Shown piece by piece: positions 9,909-29,332 of a DNA stretch of 64,000 nucleotides. The stretch lies in assembly GCA_051294375.1 (NCBI GenBank), contig CM119263.1, positions 24,347,657 through 24,411,656 on the forward strand. Reading direction: 5' to 3'. The DNA is from Paraspadella gotoi. Lineage: Eukaryota; Chaetognatha. The position numbers and the translations under genes were made by a program. Below the pieces are notes generated by a model. That model saw nothing but the letters and a program-made list of their open reading frames with translations, did no database searches and had not been told where the DNA came from. Positions within the stretch are counted from its first letter, which is position 1. Every line of letters begins with the position of its first letter.

Positions 9909-10841
9909 GATTTGCTCTTCCAGTCTTCGTAATAGTAATACTAAAATTAAAAAATTAATTATGAAATTATTATGAGATAAAAGTTATACGCATCAAAGTT
10001 TCTTTTCAGTGGAAAGGCTCACAAGTCTTAAAATTGGAATTTTGCCAAAGAAATTATAACTTTTTGTATTTTGCTTCGATACGTAGTTGTCTCTTGCCGT
10101 TGTGCCCATTTCTGTTATTTAAGTTATTTAATAATGTGACACTTTTTAAATACTCATGACGTATATTTTAGTTTTTATGGTGCAAATTTTGCAGTTTTTC
10201 TAGTGAAAATATGAAAAGCCTTTTCATATCGGCTTAACGAGTTCGTGCGATATATTTTTGGATTTAAGATATACCTGCATTGGGATTTTTATTAGTAGCA
10301 TCATACCCTAGATTTTTTTTGAAAATTAAGCATGTACAATGCGTAATGTACTCTGTTAATGCTTTATAAATTAAAAATTTTTAGATTGCTCCTTTCATTT
10401 TAGTTGTATGGTTGTCGGGATTTTGTTTTTCTTTTGCTCGTCAATTTTAAATTAAATACTAAGTAGTTAAATTACCTTTTGTTTTTTCTTTTTATTCCGC
10501 TCACTATCTTTATTTATCGTTTATCATTTATCATTAATAATCAATATTCAAAATATTATTATAATATTATCATATTGCCGTTTTGAAATATAGCCCTCAA
10601 CCTTTGTCGGTAAATATTTTTTTTATCCCAAAATCGGTAGAGGGGATTTTCGCCGAATCTTGCGTTCATGCTTTCTGAGCGCGTTCGTCAATCCGCGCGC
10701 CCTCGTCGCCCTCGTACGCGTCCAAATCACCTTTTCACGGGCGCCAAATGCGAGATGACGAAAATAGAACAAAAACGGCGCATCTGACCCCGGTGCTTTC
10801 ATCAATCTCCTTTTTATGTTGAGCCTCCCCTCCGTCTTCAT

Positions 10842-10844
<3 letters not shown>
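9909..10844. other. Probable 3' UTR of SELENOI and intergenic DNA
   Basis: AT-rich, no gene. I searched by eye for a SECIS element (ATGA ... AA loop ... GA with a paired stem) after the TGA and found none that folds well. ATGAAAAGCCTTTTCAT at 10,210 is a perfect hairpin but lacks the SECIS core. From about 10,640 the composition becomes more GC-rich. Confidence 0.5.

Positions 10845-10935
<91 letters not shown>
10845..10935. repeat. (TC)n microsatellite, 91 bp
   Basis: Pure TC dinucleotides, with TATATC at the right edge. It marks the start of the microsatellite-rich, gene-free zone. Confidence 0.97.
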
Positions 10936-10939
<4 letters not shown>

Positions 10940-11223
10940 CTCTATCTTTTCCCCCCTCTCTCTCGCTTTATTCCCACTGCGTTCTATTTTCCATTCAATG
11001 TTTTACTCATCTCCTTTTGCTTTCGCGATTCGAGTGAGAAAACTATAAAAAAAAAGCGGTGGTGGGGCGTGTGAGAGTCAGATGGAGCAGAGTATGATGT
11101 AGACAACACTTGCTAGGGAAGGGCACGAGAGAAGAGGATAAAACATAAGAAAAAAAAATTGTGGCGACTTATGTGCCTGCGGTGGAAAAGAGGAAGGTTC
11201 ATGAAACGAAAATCTATTATGTA

Positions 11224-11645
11224 GGAAAAAAGTATATCACCTAACTGTTGAAAAGTTCATTTATTCATTAAAAAATATATAAAAAATAAGTTATCTCCAA
11301 TGTTACACCTCTTTCTTTCTTTTCTAAAAGCTGCAATGGCACCTTTATGAATCAAAAAGATGTGTACTGCCTTTGGCATTTCCAAATTAAAAAAAAAAAA
11401 AAACTAACTCAATTCGAATTAAAAACAAATAATTTAATACGAAAAATGGTAGAAAATTAAATATGATTTTTTTCGCCATTTTTTACTTGAGGTAGCGAAT
11501 TAGCGATCTTTTTTTGCCCGTAACTTTTAAACGATATGACCTACAAAAAAATTGAAGGAAGCTAGAAAAAAAATTTTAATTTTTTAAAAATTAAACAAGT
11601 TTTTAAGTAGATATCCTCCACTAAAAATGTGATATACTTTTTTCC
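11224..11645. mobile_element. 422-bp MITE with perfect 17-bp inverted repeats and TA flanks
   Basis: GGAAAAAAGTATATCAC (11224-11240) and its exact reverse complement (11629-11645) close an AT-rich interior with no ORF. TA dinucleotides flank both ends (11222-11223 and 11646-11647). TA duplication is the hallmark of Tc1/mariner-type transposases, so this is probably a non-autonomous member; the superfamily is inferred from the TA alone. Confidence 0.75.
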
Positions 11646-13421
<1,776 letters not shown>

Positions 13422-13780
13422 TGGCGACTGGCTTCCCTCGTTCTTCGCTCAGGCATTCTGGCTCCGTCTGCGCCTTAGACTTCGTCGTTGACGTATTTCC
13501 TCCAAACTACGCCACTGCCGCGCCACCAACGCGCCATCGTTACACCCTCGTCCGGGAGGCGTCTGCTTTCAATGCCGATTTAACCATTCTGCGTCGCTCG
13601 GCCGCTCCGCCGCCTCACGCCCCCGCTCAAGAAGTTTATATTTTCATTATTCATACGCGTTGTTTTTTCTCTCTCTCTTTCTTTTCTTTTTTTTTTCCCC
13701 GCGATATTACGAAAGTTATCGGCAACGCGACACTTATCGGCGGGATTTGCTTTTACTTTTTTAGACTACTTTTCTTTTGT

Positions 13781-13788
13781 CTCTCTCT

Positions 13789-13841
<53 letters not shown>

Positions 13842-13879
13842 CCTCTCTCTCTCTCTTCTCTCTCTCTCTCTCCTCTCTT
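13781..13879. repeat. Imperfect (CT)n tract
   Basis: CT dinucleotides broken by TCC and TTC steps, ending in a TTCC-rich run. Confidence 0.9.
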
Positions 13880-15120
13880 CTTCCTTCCTTCCTCTCTCTT
13901 CGGCTTTTCCTATGTACGTATCTTCGCCAGTTCAAACGTTTAACTCTTTTTTTATCAAATGTCCCTTCGTTTTCGCATTGGACGGCATGGACGCATCTCA
14001 CTCCAGCTTAGGATCTGAACTTAAAACGTTAGCTCAATGATGACCCAATCTCCTTTTATTTGTTTCCGTCTCGTGGAAAGAAATTTGATTTTTCGCCAAG
14101 TATTTTTCAACGTAAAGTCAACGTTTTTCTACAGTACGGCGTACTTTCGGTTTTAAACTTAATTTTTGTAATTTTACTCTTTTCTAATGAAGAAGAAAAA
14201 AAAAGAAATTCTTTTCCTAACTTCTATTATTGCGATTTCCTCATTTTAAAATAAGTAGTAAGGCAAATGACTAGATGATTAGCAATTTTGTGCTCTTTTA
14301 AAATACGATAAGGGCAACTGGCAATAATCATTTGAACAAGACCACATTCGGAGCAGTGCGACACGCAACTCAAAAAGTCGAAACCGAAAATTTTGGCGAA
14401 AACGAATGAACCCATCGTCATTTTTTCCTTCAATTATCAAGTACAAATGAAAAATGGTTTTCTTTTTTCTCATTAAATTTTTTTTTCTAAATCTGGTTCA
14501 TTCGTCTTTTCTTTCTTTTTATCTCATGCGTGTTTCTGTCTTTTCCAAAATTTTTCAATATTTTCGACAGATTCTCTTTGGCTTCATTAATTTCGTCTTT
14601 CGTCGCAACCAATTCTTTACTCCCCCCCCCCGACTCTTTTTAATTTTTTTCTTATTCTCTTTTTTCTTTTTATTTCTTTCTTTCCTTCCCTCGATCTATC
14701 GCAGACGCTTTTCCTCCGGCTAAGTCAACAAAGACCCGGATTTCTCCCGCGGCTAAATTGACCTTCGCGTCTACCCTACGATTGTTCACCTCCATCGCAT
14801 AAACGCAAGGCCGCGCAAATGAGATATGGCGCGCGAATCAGTGGCGTTTCCCTTTCAGACGGTGGCGCTGGCGGTCGTTTCGACGAAGCGCGGCACAAAT
14901 TTACGGGCCATCGTCGTCTTTGTTGTCTTTCGGCCTCAGGTTGTTTGGCGAATCTGACTCTCTCTTTATCGCGGATTTTTTTTCGCTTTATATTTTTGAT
15001 CATCGTGTTGTTTATGGTTTTGTTGATCCCGTTATGGCGTTGTTTATTCTCAGTTTATATCGCGCGTTTTTCGATCGAGCTAGACGACTGGGGAAACAAA
15101 ATGCCGATGATTCTTCCAGC

Positions 15121-15122
<2 letters not shown>

Positions 15123-15195
<73 letters not shown>
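15123..15195. repeat. (AG)n microsatellite, 73 bp
   Basis: Pure AG run, opposite strand orientation to the CT tracts either side of it. Confidence 0.97.
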
Positions 15196-15198
<3 letters not shown>

Positions 15199-16901
15199 GG
15201 ACCCGCACTCTCCCTCAGTTCCCGGCGCCGGCGGACCTGTTCCTTCCGGTCGGCAGGAAGATGAACGACGCTCCTTTCTCGCGCCTCCTTGGACCGGTAG
15301 ACCCTTTTAATCAAAGGATCATTATTTCTGCCTCCGTTTGCCCGAAAAAAAAAGGAGAAAACGCCACGTAGAAAACTCCGGTAGTTGTTGTCATTGTTGT
15401 CGTTGTTTTCTTTGGTCGTCGTTTTCGCCAGTGATCTTGCGCTCAAATTTGCTGCTTATTGATTAAATGACAAAACGTAATCTTGTGGAGTCGTGTGTGT
15501 GGTTCGTTTTCATTTGTTGTTGTTTTTTTTTTGCCTTTAAGATTATTAACTAGTACTTATTATTAACTAAAGTATCATTACATTCCCTTATCGTTTTCAT
15601 GCCATTATTTTAATCATCTCTTCCATCCGGCCAATCACTTTGACTCCCTCGATCTGACGCCAACGCCCATCAGCGCCTGATGAGGTGACCTCCCTTCAAC
15701 CCCACCTTCCCAATATCTCGTACTCCGCGCCTTTTTCGGTCGACCGATGCACCTGACGCTTTTGGGTTCGTCTGGAGCTCTTGTTTCATCGGGTTGGGGG
15801 TCAGAAGCTGAATGTCGGTTTGGAGGAGGGGTAGGAGAGTTGAAGCTTAAATAGGCAGGGAAAGGTTCTGTGCGTTATTCGAATTTTCGAAAATGGGTTT
15901 TAATTTTGAGCTTAGGAGTTTTTGCCTAAAAAAAAATATATATATATATTTAAGTTCTTTAGACTTACTCCATTTTTTTCCCGTCTAGTTGAATAACAAA
16001 CACACTCAATTTTTGTTGGGCGGATTATAAAGTTCCTTTTTTAAGGGCAGCTTCTTAGTTTGTCGCTAAAGTTAATCGGAGCTTAAAATCCCGCAGATTA
16101 AAAAAAAAAAGATTATAAATGTATTATTCGTCGTCACGACTCGCAGCGACGGAGGAAAAAAAAACGGAGGAAAAGGAAAACGTTTTTTGTTTGGCTTTTA
16201 TTTTTTTTGTTTATTTTTATCCCGCTAGGGCGAGTACGTCGGCGACTCGGAAGCTGATCGATTGCGTCTCAACCCCGTCAGATCTGATTGATCGTTTGGA
16301 AGATTGTGAAAGAATAATGTAGAGAGGGGAAAAGGGGGCGGGAAATGTCGGCGAAAAGAAAAAGGGGGGGGAATAAGTAAAGAATAAAAAAGATCCGGAG
16401 AGGAAGTTGACTGATAGATTATTTGATTTACTTTATTTTATAATATGTTTATATTATATTTATTATATATTCTCCTATGATATATAAATTAGTTAATATT
16501 TTAGATTAGACATCATGCCACTCTTGGCGATAATTGTATTCCATTTTCCCACTTTCGTTTCTGCCTAAATTGCGTTAGCTGATCATGTTAAAATTCAATA
16601 AAACGGCAGTATATTCAGCATAATATGAACCCTGTTTATTGGAGTTCCTTTCCCACGCTTTGAGGCTTTGATGCCTTTTTAAAAAACTCGTTGAATAATC
16701 GTCCAAGTCATGTGCGAACATCAAACGTCGTCTCTTGGCTTTTCTTGGCTTCTCTTGGCTCGAGTCGAGAGGCCAATGACAGACTGTCGACCCGAAGCAA
16801 ATGACAGACTGTCGACCCGCGACGAGGTCAACACACAGAAAAAAAAAAATCGACGTCCATGACTCCGCGCTTATGCAAACGAGATCATCCAAATGGCCGT
16901 T

Positions 16902-16902
<1 letters not shown>

Positions 16903-16980
<78 letters not shown>
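16903..16980. repeat. (CT)n microsatellite, 78 bp
   Basis: CT units with one TTC interruption near the right end. Confidence 0.97.
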
Positions 16981-17420
16981 AACGCGAATTCGCAGATGGC
17001 ATTGGGCGCCACGCCCCTTCCGCGTTGTCCTCCCAATGCACAGAACAATTTCGTGTCCTTGGATTTAACAAGTATTTTTTTCAGACTTCCGTAGCGTAGC
17101 GACGTGTCCTGATCGGTTGAGAACATCCAGGTTTTAACGGCAAGGAGATTGGCCGAAACGAAAAAGCAAGGAATATTGAATGATTAAAAGAAGAGGGATT
17201 GAGTTAATAATGATAATAATTCATACAATAAATAGAAATTGAGAGAGAGAAGAAAAACCTAGTCTGTACTATGTAAAAGTTGATCGAGATTTAAAGAAAA
17301 ATATATTTTTTTAAAATTTCGGGTCCACGTCTTTCCCTTCTCACTTTCTCACTCCTCGAAAATATTTTTTTCTTTATTCGTTCGGGACCGTAATCGTCGT
17401 CGGACCCTTCGCCCTCATTT

Positions 17421-17421
<1 letters not shown>

Positions 17422-17463
<42 letters not shown>
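17422..17463. repeat. (GTC)n trinucleotide repeat
   Basis: Fourteen GTC units. Similar GTC/GAC runs recur at 30.84, 42.80, 55.69 and 59.17 kb. Confidence 0.95.
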
Positions 17464-17548
17464 ATTCGTCGGCCCATCTCAATCATTAACGAGACGAACC
17501 GGGAGTCTCAACGCCTGAAAGTCTACGAGAATCGTTAGACGCGAGGGA

Positions 17549-17550
<2 letters not shown>

Positions 17551-17603
<53 letters not shown>
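17551..17603. repeat. (CT)n microsatellite, 53 bp
   Basis: Pure CT dinucleotides. Confidence 0.97.
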
Positions 17604-17605
<2 letters not shown>

Positions 17606-17992
17606 ATGAATGTCTCCATCTGTCGGAATATCGAGGAATCTCTGGGGACCGATGAGACGAGGTGGTCCTGGAGATTGTCGCCGGTGAAGGCCTGTGGAAT
17701 GGTGGGAGGGGGTCGACCCGAGGGTCGATGGCATCGAAAAGTGATCAAGGGGGGAGGGAACGAAAGGGGGGGAGAAGCGATGATCTTGGATCGAACCTTT
17801 GATCATAAAAATGAAGAGAGATGCTAGTTTTTTCGTTCGCTTCTTTTTTTAGACTCGAGATGGAAAAAGATAATGAGAGAGAAAAGGAGTTGAATGCTGT
17901 TGCTAAAAAAGGAATATATATGAAGAAAAAAATTATTTAATGAAAAAGAAAATAACAAAATAAAAAGAGAAAGAAAAAATAAAATTAATAAA

Positions 17993-18018
17993 AGAAAGAA
18001 AAGAAAGAAAAGAAAGAA

Positions 18019-18074
<56 letters not shown>

Positions 18075-18075
18075 A
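17993..18075. repeat. (GAAA)n repeat
   Basis: GAAA tetramers mixed with AAAAG pentamers on the left, then a pure run to 18,075. Confidence 0.95.
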
Positions 18076-18318
18076 GTGAACGAAAAAAGAAAAAGACCAA
18101 GGAAAAAAATAGAAACGCGAGAATAAATAGTATACAGAAGAAAATAAAGGACGCAAGCAAAAAGGGCCAAATATTGACGCTGAGAAAAGCGAGCGTCTCG
18201 GATGGAATCCCCGCGATCAGATTCCGGACCAGAGTTCCCAAAGTTTCCATCTCGAGCTTTGGCGCCACAATCCATCTTTTTTCGGGTCAGAGGCGCCCGG
18301 CTCGTCTCTTCTCTCGGC

Positions 18319-18366
18319 GTAAACATAAACATAAACGTAAACATAAACATAAACGTAAACAAACAA
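18319..18366. repeat. (TAAACA/TAAACG)n hexamer repeat
   Basis: Alternating TAAACA and TAAACG hexamers, about eight units. Confidence 0.9.
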
Positions 18367-18500
18367 TCTGATTTCGCTTCTTTTTCGATGACAAAAAAAT
18401 AACTATAGTAGTGTGATGCTTTGGTCATTGACCAATGATCAAGAACCTATGAGGCATGTTATAAAATGGTTATAAAAACCGTGATTACATTAATGTTTAT

Positions 18501-19111
18501 TAAGGCGTAGTGAAAGTTACATACGAAAATTCTAAATGTCAATTATGAACAACATACCATCAGTAAATATTAATATGTAAAAAAAATTAATTTTATGTGT
18601 TTTAATTTTCGCAGTAGGCTATATTTATATATAGTACTATCCTTATAAAATCAAAAATTTCAAAATATGCTTTTCTTAATTTTGATTGCAGATTTGAATT
18701 CCTCGTCAAAAGTTGATAAAAGAAAATATAAATCATTTTTAAAAATTCTTTCATTAAGTGGGTTAAAAATTTTAAAAACTACATTTAATATATAAAAAGT
18801 TAATTTTCAGCTTAAAATATAGCTTTTTCTAATTTTTGACCCACTTAATAAAGGAATTTTTCAAAAAGAGTTATATTTCTTTTTATCAACTTTTTATGAC
18901 GAATCCAAATCTGCAAAAAAAATTTTAGAAAAAACTGTTTTGAAATTTTAATATTTATTGGATTAGTACTAGTATAAATATGGCCTACTGCGTAAATTGT
19001 AAAATTTATTATAAATTTTTTTATTACATAAATGTTTATTAGTATAATGTTGTTCATTCCTCACTTTTAGAATTTTAATTAAAGTTAAATTTAGAAATTT
19101 TACTACGCCTT
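18501..19111. mobile_element. 611-bp foldback element with ~290-bp inverted arms (MULE-like)
   Basis: The left half (18501 to about 18790) and the reverse complement of the right half (about 18820-19111) align along their length. Shared landmarks are AAGGCGTAGT, GAACAACAT, CGCAGTAGGC, GCAGATTTG, AAAAGTTGATAAAA and TTAAGTGGGT. The element is flanked by AATGTTTAT on both sides (18492-18500 and 19112-19120), extendable to an 11-bp TTAATGTTTAT. Long inverted repeats with a 9-11 bp duplication are typical of Mutator-like (MULE) non-autonomous elements. No transposase is encoded. Confidence 0.8.
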
Positions 19112-19120
19112 AATGTTTAT

Positions 19121-19787
19121 GTATATATATATGTCTATATATGTATATGTATTACATATAAAACGTCGGCCAGAAAATGGAATCATATAAGGCGATGCTT
19201 TCGAAAGGGTTTCATGTTTGTGCTGCCCTTATTTTAGAGAACAAAAGGAGATATTGAGAGAGAATTTCGACATTACGACTTGAGCGGAAAAAAGTTATGT
19301 GTGTGTGAGATTGGTGTAAGATAAGAGAGGGTGAGGAAGACAGAGAAAGAAAAAGAGGCAATTGCCGTTATATTTCTAATTTTCTACGAAGGAAAAAAGA
19401 AGCCTGTATAGTGTATAGTGTATAGTATAGTATAGTATAGTATTTTTGAGTCACCGCAATATCCAGAGCAACATAAATTCCTCGATGTTCATCCAGTTCT
19501 TCCAAAGATGATCGATATATTTATTTTATTTTTTGCTGTAAATCTTTAATAAATCATAAATAGTTGAACTTGATACTTTATTCATCTGAAGAAGGTTTGA
19601 CTTTGTCACTCTCGCTTCCCAAATCATTACGAATGCACATTTTTGTGAATCTATCTTATTATCTCTCTTTTCTCTTTTCATGTCTGTCTTGTAGCGGCTG
19701 CTGTGCTTCTCTCTTTGTCTCTCTCTGTCTCTCTCTGTTCTCTCTCTGTTTCTCTCTCTCTCTCTCTCTCTTCTTCTCTCTCCCTCC

Positions 19788-19842
<55 letters not shown>

Positions 19843-20544
19843 CTCTCTCGATTTTCCCCCAAAAAGGGATTTTCTTCGACATCGAAGATCAGGATCGATC
19901 GTTCGAAGTGACCCCTTGAGCGGGAAGGGGGGGGTGAAGGGGGGGTGAAGGGGGGGGAGGAGACGCTAGAATAAATCTGAGGGAGATGAAATTTTGGAAA
20001 ATAAAAAGGGGGAGGCGAAAGCACAAGGTAGGAGGGACAAACGTACTCGACGCTTATAAAATATTCCAATGGAACCTTTCAAAGGATCTCGTCGTGAAAC
20101 ACTTGTACAATATATATTTTGATGAAGCTCGACCTTGAGCTTGTACTTATTTTTGCGGAAGGTCGCGTTCGTGGTCAAACTGAGGATAGAAAGGCAGCGA
20201 TGAAGCGGAAGACACAGATGGGGGAAGATGGGAGATGGAAAATGGCAGGGAAAAAGGTAAAGGGGAAGGCGAAACCGGCCATGGAATTTCTTCGGGTCTC
20301 GATTTGACGATTTGGTTTCGTGACGACGCTCGTCTTCCGCGTGACCCGTGACACCGAGATTCGCTTCTCCGTTTCAGTTTCCGATCACTTATTCGTCGTT
20401 GTTGTTGTCGTTTCTGTCGTCGTTGTTGTCGGAAGAAAAAGCGGAGGAGAACGTCAGCTTTAATACAATCGGAGGAGAGGTCACATTATAATCAAATCAA
20501 TACAAAACCGAGAAAGGCTTCAGCGACAGTGAAATTAAGACAAC
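19121..20544. other. Non-coding region, no gene supported
   Basis: Includes a (TATAG)n run at 19,406-19,442, an imperfect CT tract at about 19,711-19,850, a G-rich patch at 19,920-19,960 and GTT/GTC runs at 20,395-20,430. Confidence 0.6.
19711..19850. repeat. Imperfect (CT)n tract
   Basis: CT dinucleotides interspersed with CTGT, TTC and CCT steps. Confidence 0.9.
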
Positions 20545-20775
20545 AAATGTAAAAATTATACAATCATTCAATAAATTAGTTATCTTGTCCAATGACTTTG
20601 GGTTTAGGCCTCCATCCCTCCAACATAGGAGGTACACCTGTAAGCTTTCACTCTTTCAAAGTCTAGTTAAATAACTCCCAGAGCTCCTGGCTTCCTTATC
20701 ACTGAAGTGGCATAATATATTTCATGAACTGCTTCATAATACAAGGAGCTGACTGTTATAAAATAGGTACAACCC
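20545..20775 (+). repeat. Dispersed repeat family A, diverged copy
   Basis: TAGTTATCTTGTCCAATGAC, GGCCTCCATCCCTCC, CAAAGTCTAGTTAAATAACT and CCTGGCTTCCTTATCACTGA keep the order of the 8,033 copy with more changes. Confidence 0.7.
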
Positions 20776-24969
<4,194 letters not shown>

Positions 24970-26931
24970 CTCGCGAGATCATCGAAGAAGGTTCAAAATA
25001 AGATTCGACTAAAAAAGCCGGGATTCCTCAAACTTACTCTTCCTTACCTCAAGATATCAAACTTTCCTTATCATAAAACTTCTCTAAACCGAAACCTCTC
25101 CATAGCTTCTCTTCTTCCATATCAACAAATAAACACCGCCCCCCTACTTAGTATCGCAGCCTTATCGACCCCATTATCCTCATAATAAACCCCTTTGCCC
25201 CACACAACCCCTTTGCCCCACACAGCCCCCAGTTTCTTCCGACGCCGAGCTAACTTACTCCCTCCAATCTCGCGCCAAGGAGGGTCGTTTCCGGGATTGA
25301 TTCCGGCATGAAAGCGAGAACGACGGCCGGAAGTTGACTAAGACGAACGACGGCAGCGACGCCGCCGCTGCCGCCGCCGCTGGACCTGCGGACGCGGTCG
25401 ATGGAGCGAGGGGTTTTTATGTGAAGCGTAAGTGAGGTCAACAGCCTTTGAGTTTGAAAACTTTTTGCTTTATATATGATGAACAATAGAGCTGTCTTAA
25501 AAATTGCCATTTTTCGTCTCTTCTTGTTTCCCACGGCGCACTTTCTCTCTCTCTCTCTTTTTCCCTCTCTCTCTCTCTCTCGCATTAATTCCGAACCCCC
25601 AGAGTCTCACTGTATAAAAAGAACCCCACAGAGATTCGGGTTGCGAGAGGAGACATTTAAAAGGTCAGTCAGTCATCGTCTCTTCTTAGAAACTAAAAGC
25701 GGCGCATCTGCCGGGGATTCAAAGTGTTGTTTCCATGGAGAGCGACAACAGTGCGTCGCTCGATTCTCCAATCTCGGCGGAGAGCTTATTCTAATTTCGC
25801 TCGTAACAAACACTGTGAAATGGGACTATAGAAAAAAATATGTTATATTTTACGTTCTTTGTTTTCCGCTAAAATAACTGAGCCTAGGACGGCCCTGACC
25901 GCAACCGACTGACCGTGACACCGGGGGCGGCGCCCAGGTAATCGCCTCTGCGCGCCGCTAGCGCCGGGAGCGCCGCGATCGCCTTACCTCGTCTCGGCAA
26001 CGAGGGAACCCCAAGGACGCCAACTAATTTCCGGAGAAAGGGAAAGGGAGGAAGAGGGGAGGAAGAGGGGGAGAGGAAAGGAGGCGCGAAAGAAGAAAGG
26101 AAGCAACGATGAGGAAAGTGAAGGAAACAGATTGAGCGACCAGGGAAAGAAAGAATGAATGGAAAAGAATGAGCATTGCAGATTTGAGCCTGGAGACTGG
26201 AGAGTAAATCAACGAAATGAGTTTTCGAAGAATTCACTGACGCAAAAATAATATTCTACAGTTACTACTTAAGCTTGTCACTGGAAAATCACTCGCGCAC
26301 CCCTCTCGATACCGTAAACTTTCAACATCCTACATTTCCTTTTCGTAAAACCACTTTGCCAGGATGCCATGTTAAACTACGTCCTCAAACTGACGTACAA
26401 TATCACAACGGCACCACTACGCCACCGTCACATTCCTCCGCGTCAAACCAATTTACCAAGAAGCGAAAGAGAATTTATGTTAGGAGTTGAGTTCTCGACC
26501 GTTGATGTAGAAAGTTTTTCTCTAGAGAAAAAGTTTCTTCTTTTTTGTTGGGGGGGAGGCTTATTTTTGTGAGTAAGAGGAGAAGACGTGCGATGTTTTG
26601 GCGACATTCGTTTTGACTTTTTTTTTTAAGACGGTTGAGAGGGGGGGGGGGAAGGAAGAGCAGTGGTTTTTCAGTTGACTAACACTTCGCCTTCGAGTAT
26701 TTATTGCTCGCCTCATGGGGAGAAGTCGCCTCGCAGGGTGATACTTTTTTTTTGCTGGCGCCCGGAAGGGGAGAGGGAAGAGAAATTCAAGGAGGACAAC
26801 GAGGAGGAGGAAGAAGGGAAGGAGGAAGAAGAAGAAGAGGAGGAGGAGGAGGAGGAGGAGAAAGAGGCCTAGGCGCTAATGAGGACTGAGACGACAGAGA
26901 TTTTGAATATGGACGCAGTTTCTTCTCTCCG

Positions 26932-26976
<45 letters not shown>
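26932..26976. repeat. (GA)n microsatellite
   Basis: GA run with one AAG step. Confidence 0.93.
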
Positions 26977-26980
<4 letters not shown>

Positions 26981-27349
26981 CGAAATTTCCAAGTAAAAAA
27001 TTTCAGATACTCACGTTTGCATATTCAATACTGATTAGTCAAACGACAGGAAGAACCGATATTTTGACCTCTGCCCTTTGACCTGAGACAGTCGAGGGGA
27101 ATGAGTCTCTTTTGCACAGCGCTGTGCTGTGCGAAGCTACGCAGGGGTGTTAAAAAACTTAGCTTAACTTACTCTAAAGGTGCGGGGGGCGGCGCGGGGG
27201 GGGACAACGATTGCTGTATTACCATTTACCATGGGACGGCATGTGTTCAAAGGCAAATTCTGAAAGAAAATTTCTTAGTTGGGACCAAAACCGTGTCCGC
27301 CCTTGCAAGGAAACGCCTCCCTTTCTTAAGTCGCGAATGTGGGACCGAG

Positions 27350-27375
27350 AAGAGAGAGAGAAGATGAAGGAGAGG

Positions 27376-27427
<52 letters not shown>

Positions 27428-27455
27428 AGAGAGAAAGAGAGAAGAGAGAGAGCGA
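27350..27455. repeat. Imperfect (GA)n tract
   Basis: GA dinucleotides broken by GGGA, AAAGA and AAGA steps. Confidence 0.93.
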
Positions 27456-28424
27456 AACATTCCAAACAATTCCAACCTGAAACGGAAAAAACTGAAGTGG
27501 AACAGCCTTGATGATAGGCGGCCCTGCCAACACGTGAGCAGGATTGTGGATGAGAAACGAGACCGTGTCGGTGGTTGGGGGGGGAGTGGGGTAGGGGCTA
27601 GAATGAGAGAGAGATGGGGTAGGAAACGCGGGAAGAAAGAGAGAAAGGGATGAAAAGAGAGGATGAGCCATGAAGGGATGAAGTTGGAAAGAGGATAAGA
27701 GACGAAGGAAAAAACCAGGAATGAAAGTATCGAGAGAAGGCAGTGGGAAAAGATCAGCTTGGGACGGAGACAGTGTGGATTAGCGAGGAATAACAGAAGG
27801 GAAGAAAAGCAAAAGAAAAGGGGAAAAAAGAAAAAGACAAAGCGGCATTTTTTTTTCAGCGAAGGAAAAAGAGAGAATTATAACTCAAGAATCGGAAACT
27901 AATGAAAAAAGAAAAAGACAGAAATTCGAAAGGAAAATCGGAAGGAGGAGGAGGAGGAGGAGGAGGAGGAGGAGGAGATAGAGAAGCTGGGGAAACAACG
28001 CGGGGGGTCGGAGCCGGCGAGGGATAAGGAGGGGGGCAAAGGAGGGAGCAAGGCGGGTGGGGGGGGGGCGTGAAACACGAGGTGTGTGGCACGTGGGGCC
28101 TCGTGGGCGTGGCTGATTCGATTTTGGCCGCAAGGTCGACGAAGATTTTTTATGGCTAAATTTATCGTAGGAGACGATCAATTTTCAGAATTTTACGGGA
28201 TGACTTTGTTGTTGTTGTTGTCTTTGTCGCTGTTGTTGTTGTTGTTTTTGATCAAGACGGCGGGGAAAATGAGAGAGAGAGAAAGAGAGAAGAGGATAAC
28301 AACGACGACTCCCTCTATCTTTTCTCGTTTGTCCTAGTCGTTTCCCGCAGACGTCCGGGATCGCCTCTTCGTAAATAAGGAGAATATAGTCAGTCATCTC
28401 TAGACCACCTTAATTTTTTTTTGG

Positions 28425-28508
28425 TTTTGTGGTCTGTCTGTTTTTTTGTGGTCTGTCTGTCTTTTTGTGGTCTGTCTGTCTTTTTGTGGTCTGTCTGTCT
28501 TTTTGTGA
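28425..28508. repeat. 19-bp tandem repeat, about 4.5 copies
   Basis: The unit TTTTTGTGGTCTGTCTGTC repeats with little change; the first copy has a longer T run. Confidence 0.93.
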
Positions 28509-29229
28509 CATTTGATTCCGAAGAAGAAAAAATTTTCTTTTCCTTGACTCATCTTCCCCACGGGAATTTTTTTCCCCTCGCAATGGATCGGATTGAATTT
28601 TAGAAGGAGGTTGTTGTGACAGCGTCAGAGATGACAGGTAAGGCAAGAACGATGACAAGGTGATGACAAAGACGATGATGAAAAAGTGATAATGTCGACG
28701 AAGGCCAAGGAAAAAGCGACGATCACATTGACGACGAAGAAAATAGTGATGACAATGATGACGGCTAAAGAAATACTCCTCAATGACAAAGATGAAGGCG
28801 AAGGAAAATCCGATGACGACGACAACGGAAATAACGATGATCAAGACGAGAACGAAGAAAATAGCGATGACGACGACGACGACTCCCGAGGGACGATTGG
28901 TGACGCAGATGTCGGTCAAACTGGGGGCCGCTATGCGTCGCGTGGCGCAAGAGAGGACAAAGATGACTCAAACGACATCAAATGTTTCGCGTTAAAAAGA
29001 AAAGAATATCGACTTTCAAAAATCTTCGTCGGAGAAAAAAACAAAACGAAAAAAAAAGAGGAGAAAATTATTTCGTTTTTCGAGGAAATGAAAATAAAAA
29101 GAAAGAAAAAACAACCGAAAGGACGGCGACGAAGACGACGACGACGAAGACAACGACGAAGACCAAGAATTTATCGCAGCATCGACGAACTCGACAATAA
29201 TGGCGTCGACGACGACAGCGACAGGGAAG

Positions 29230-29290
29230 AATTTAGGAGAATCGAAGATGATGATGACGATTACGACGACGATGATGATGATGATGATGC

Positions 29291-29332
<42 letters not shown>

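Noticed and set aside
9909-10800. SECIS candidates at ATGA words (9,961, 9,972, 10,156, 10,210, 10,754)
   Set aside because: In each case the bases after ATGA do not pair with those before a matching GA at the right distance, or the AA loop is misplaced.
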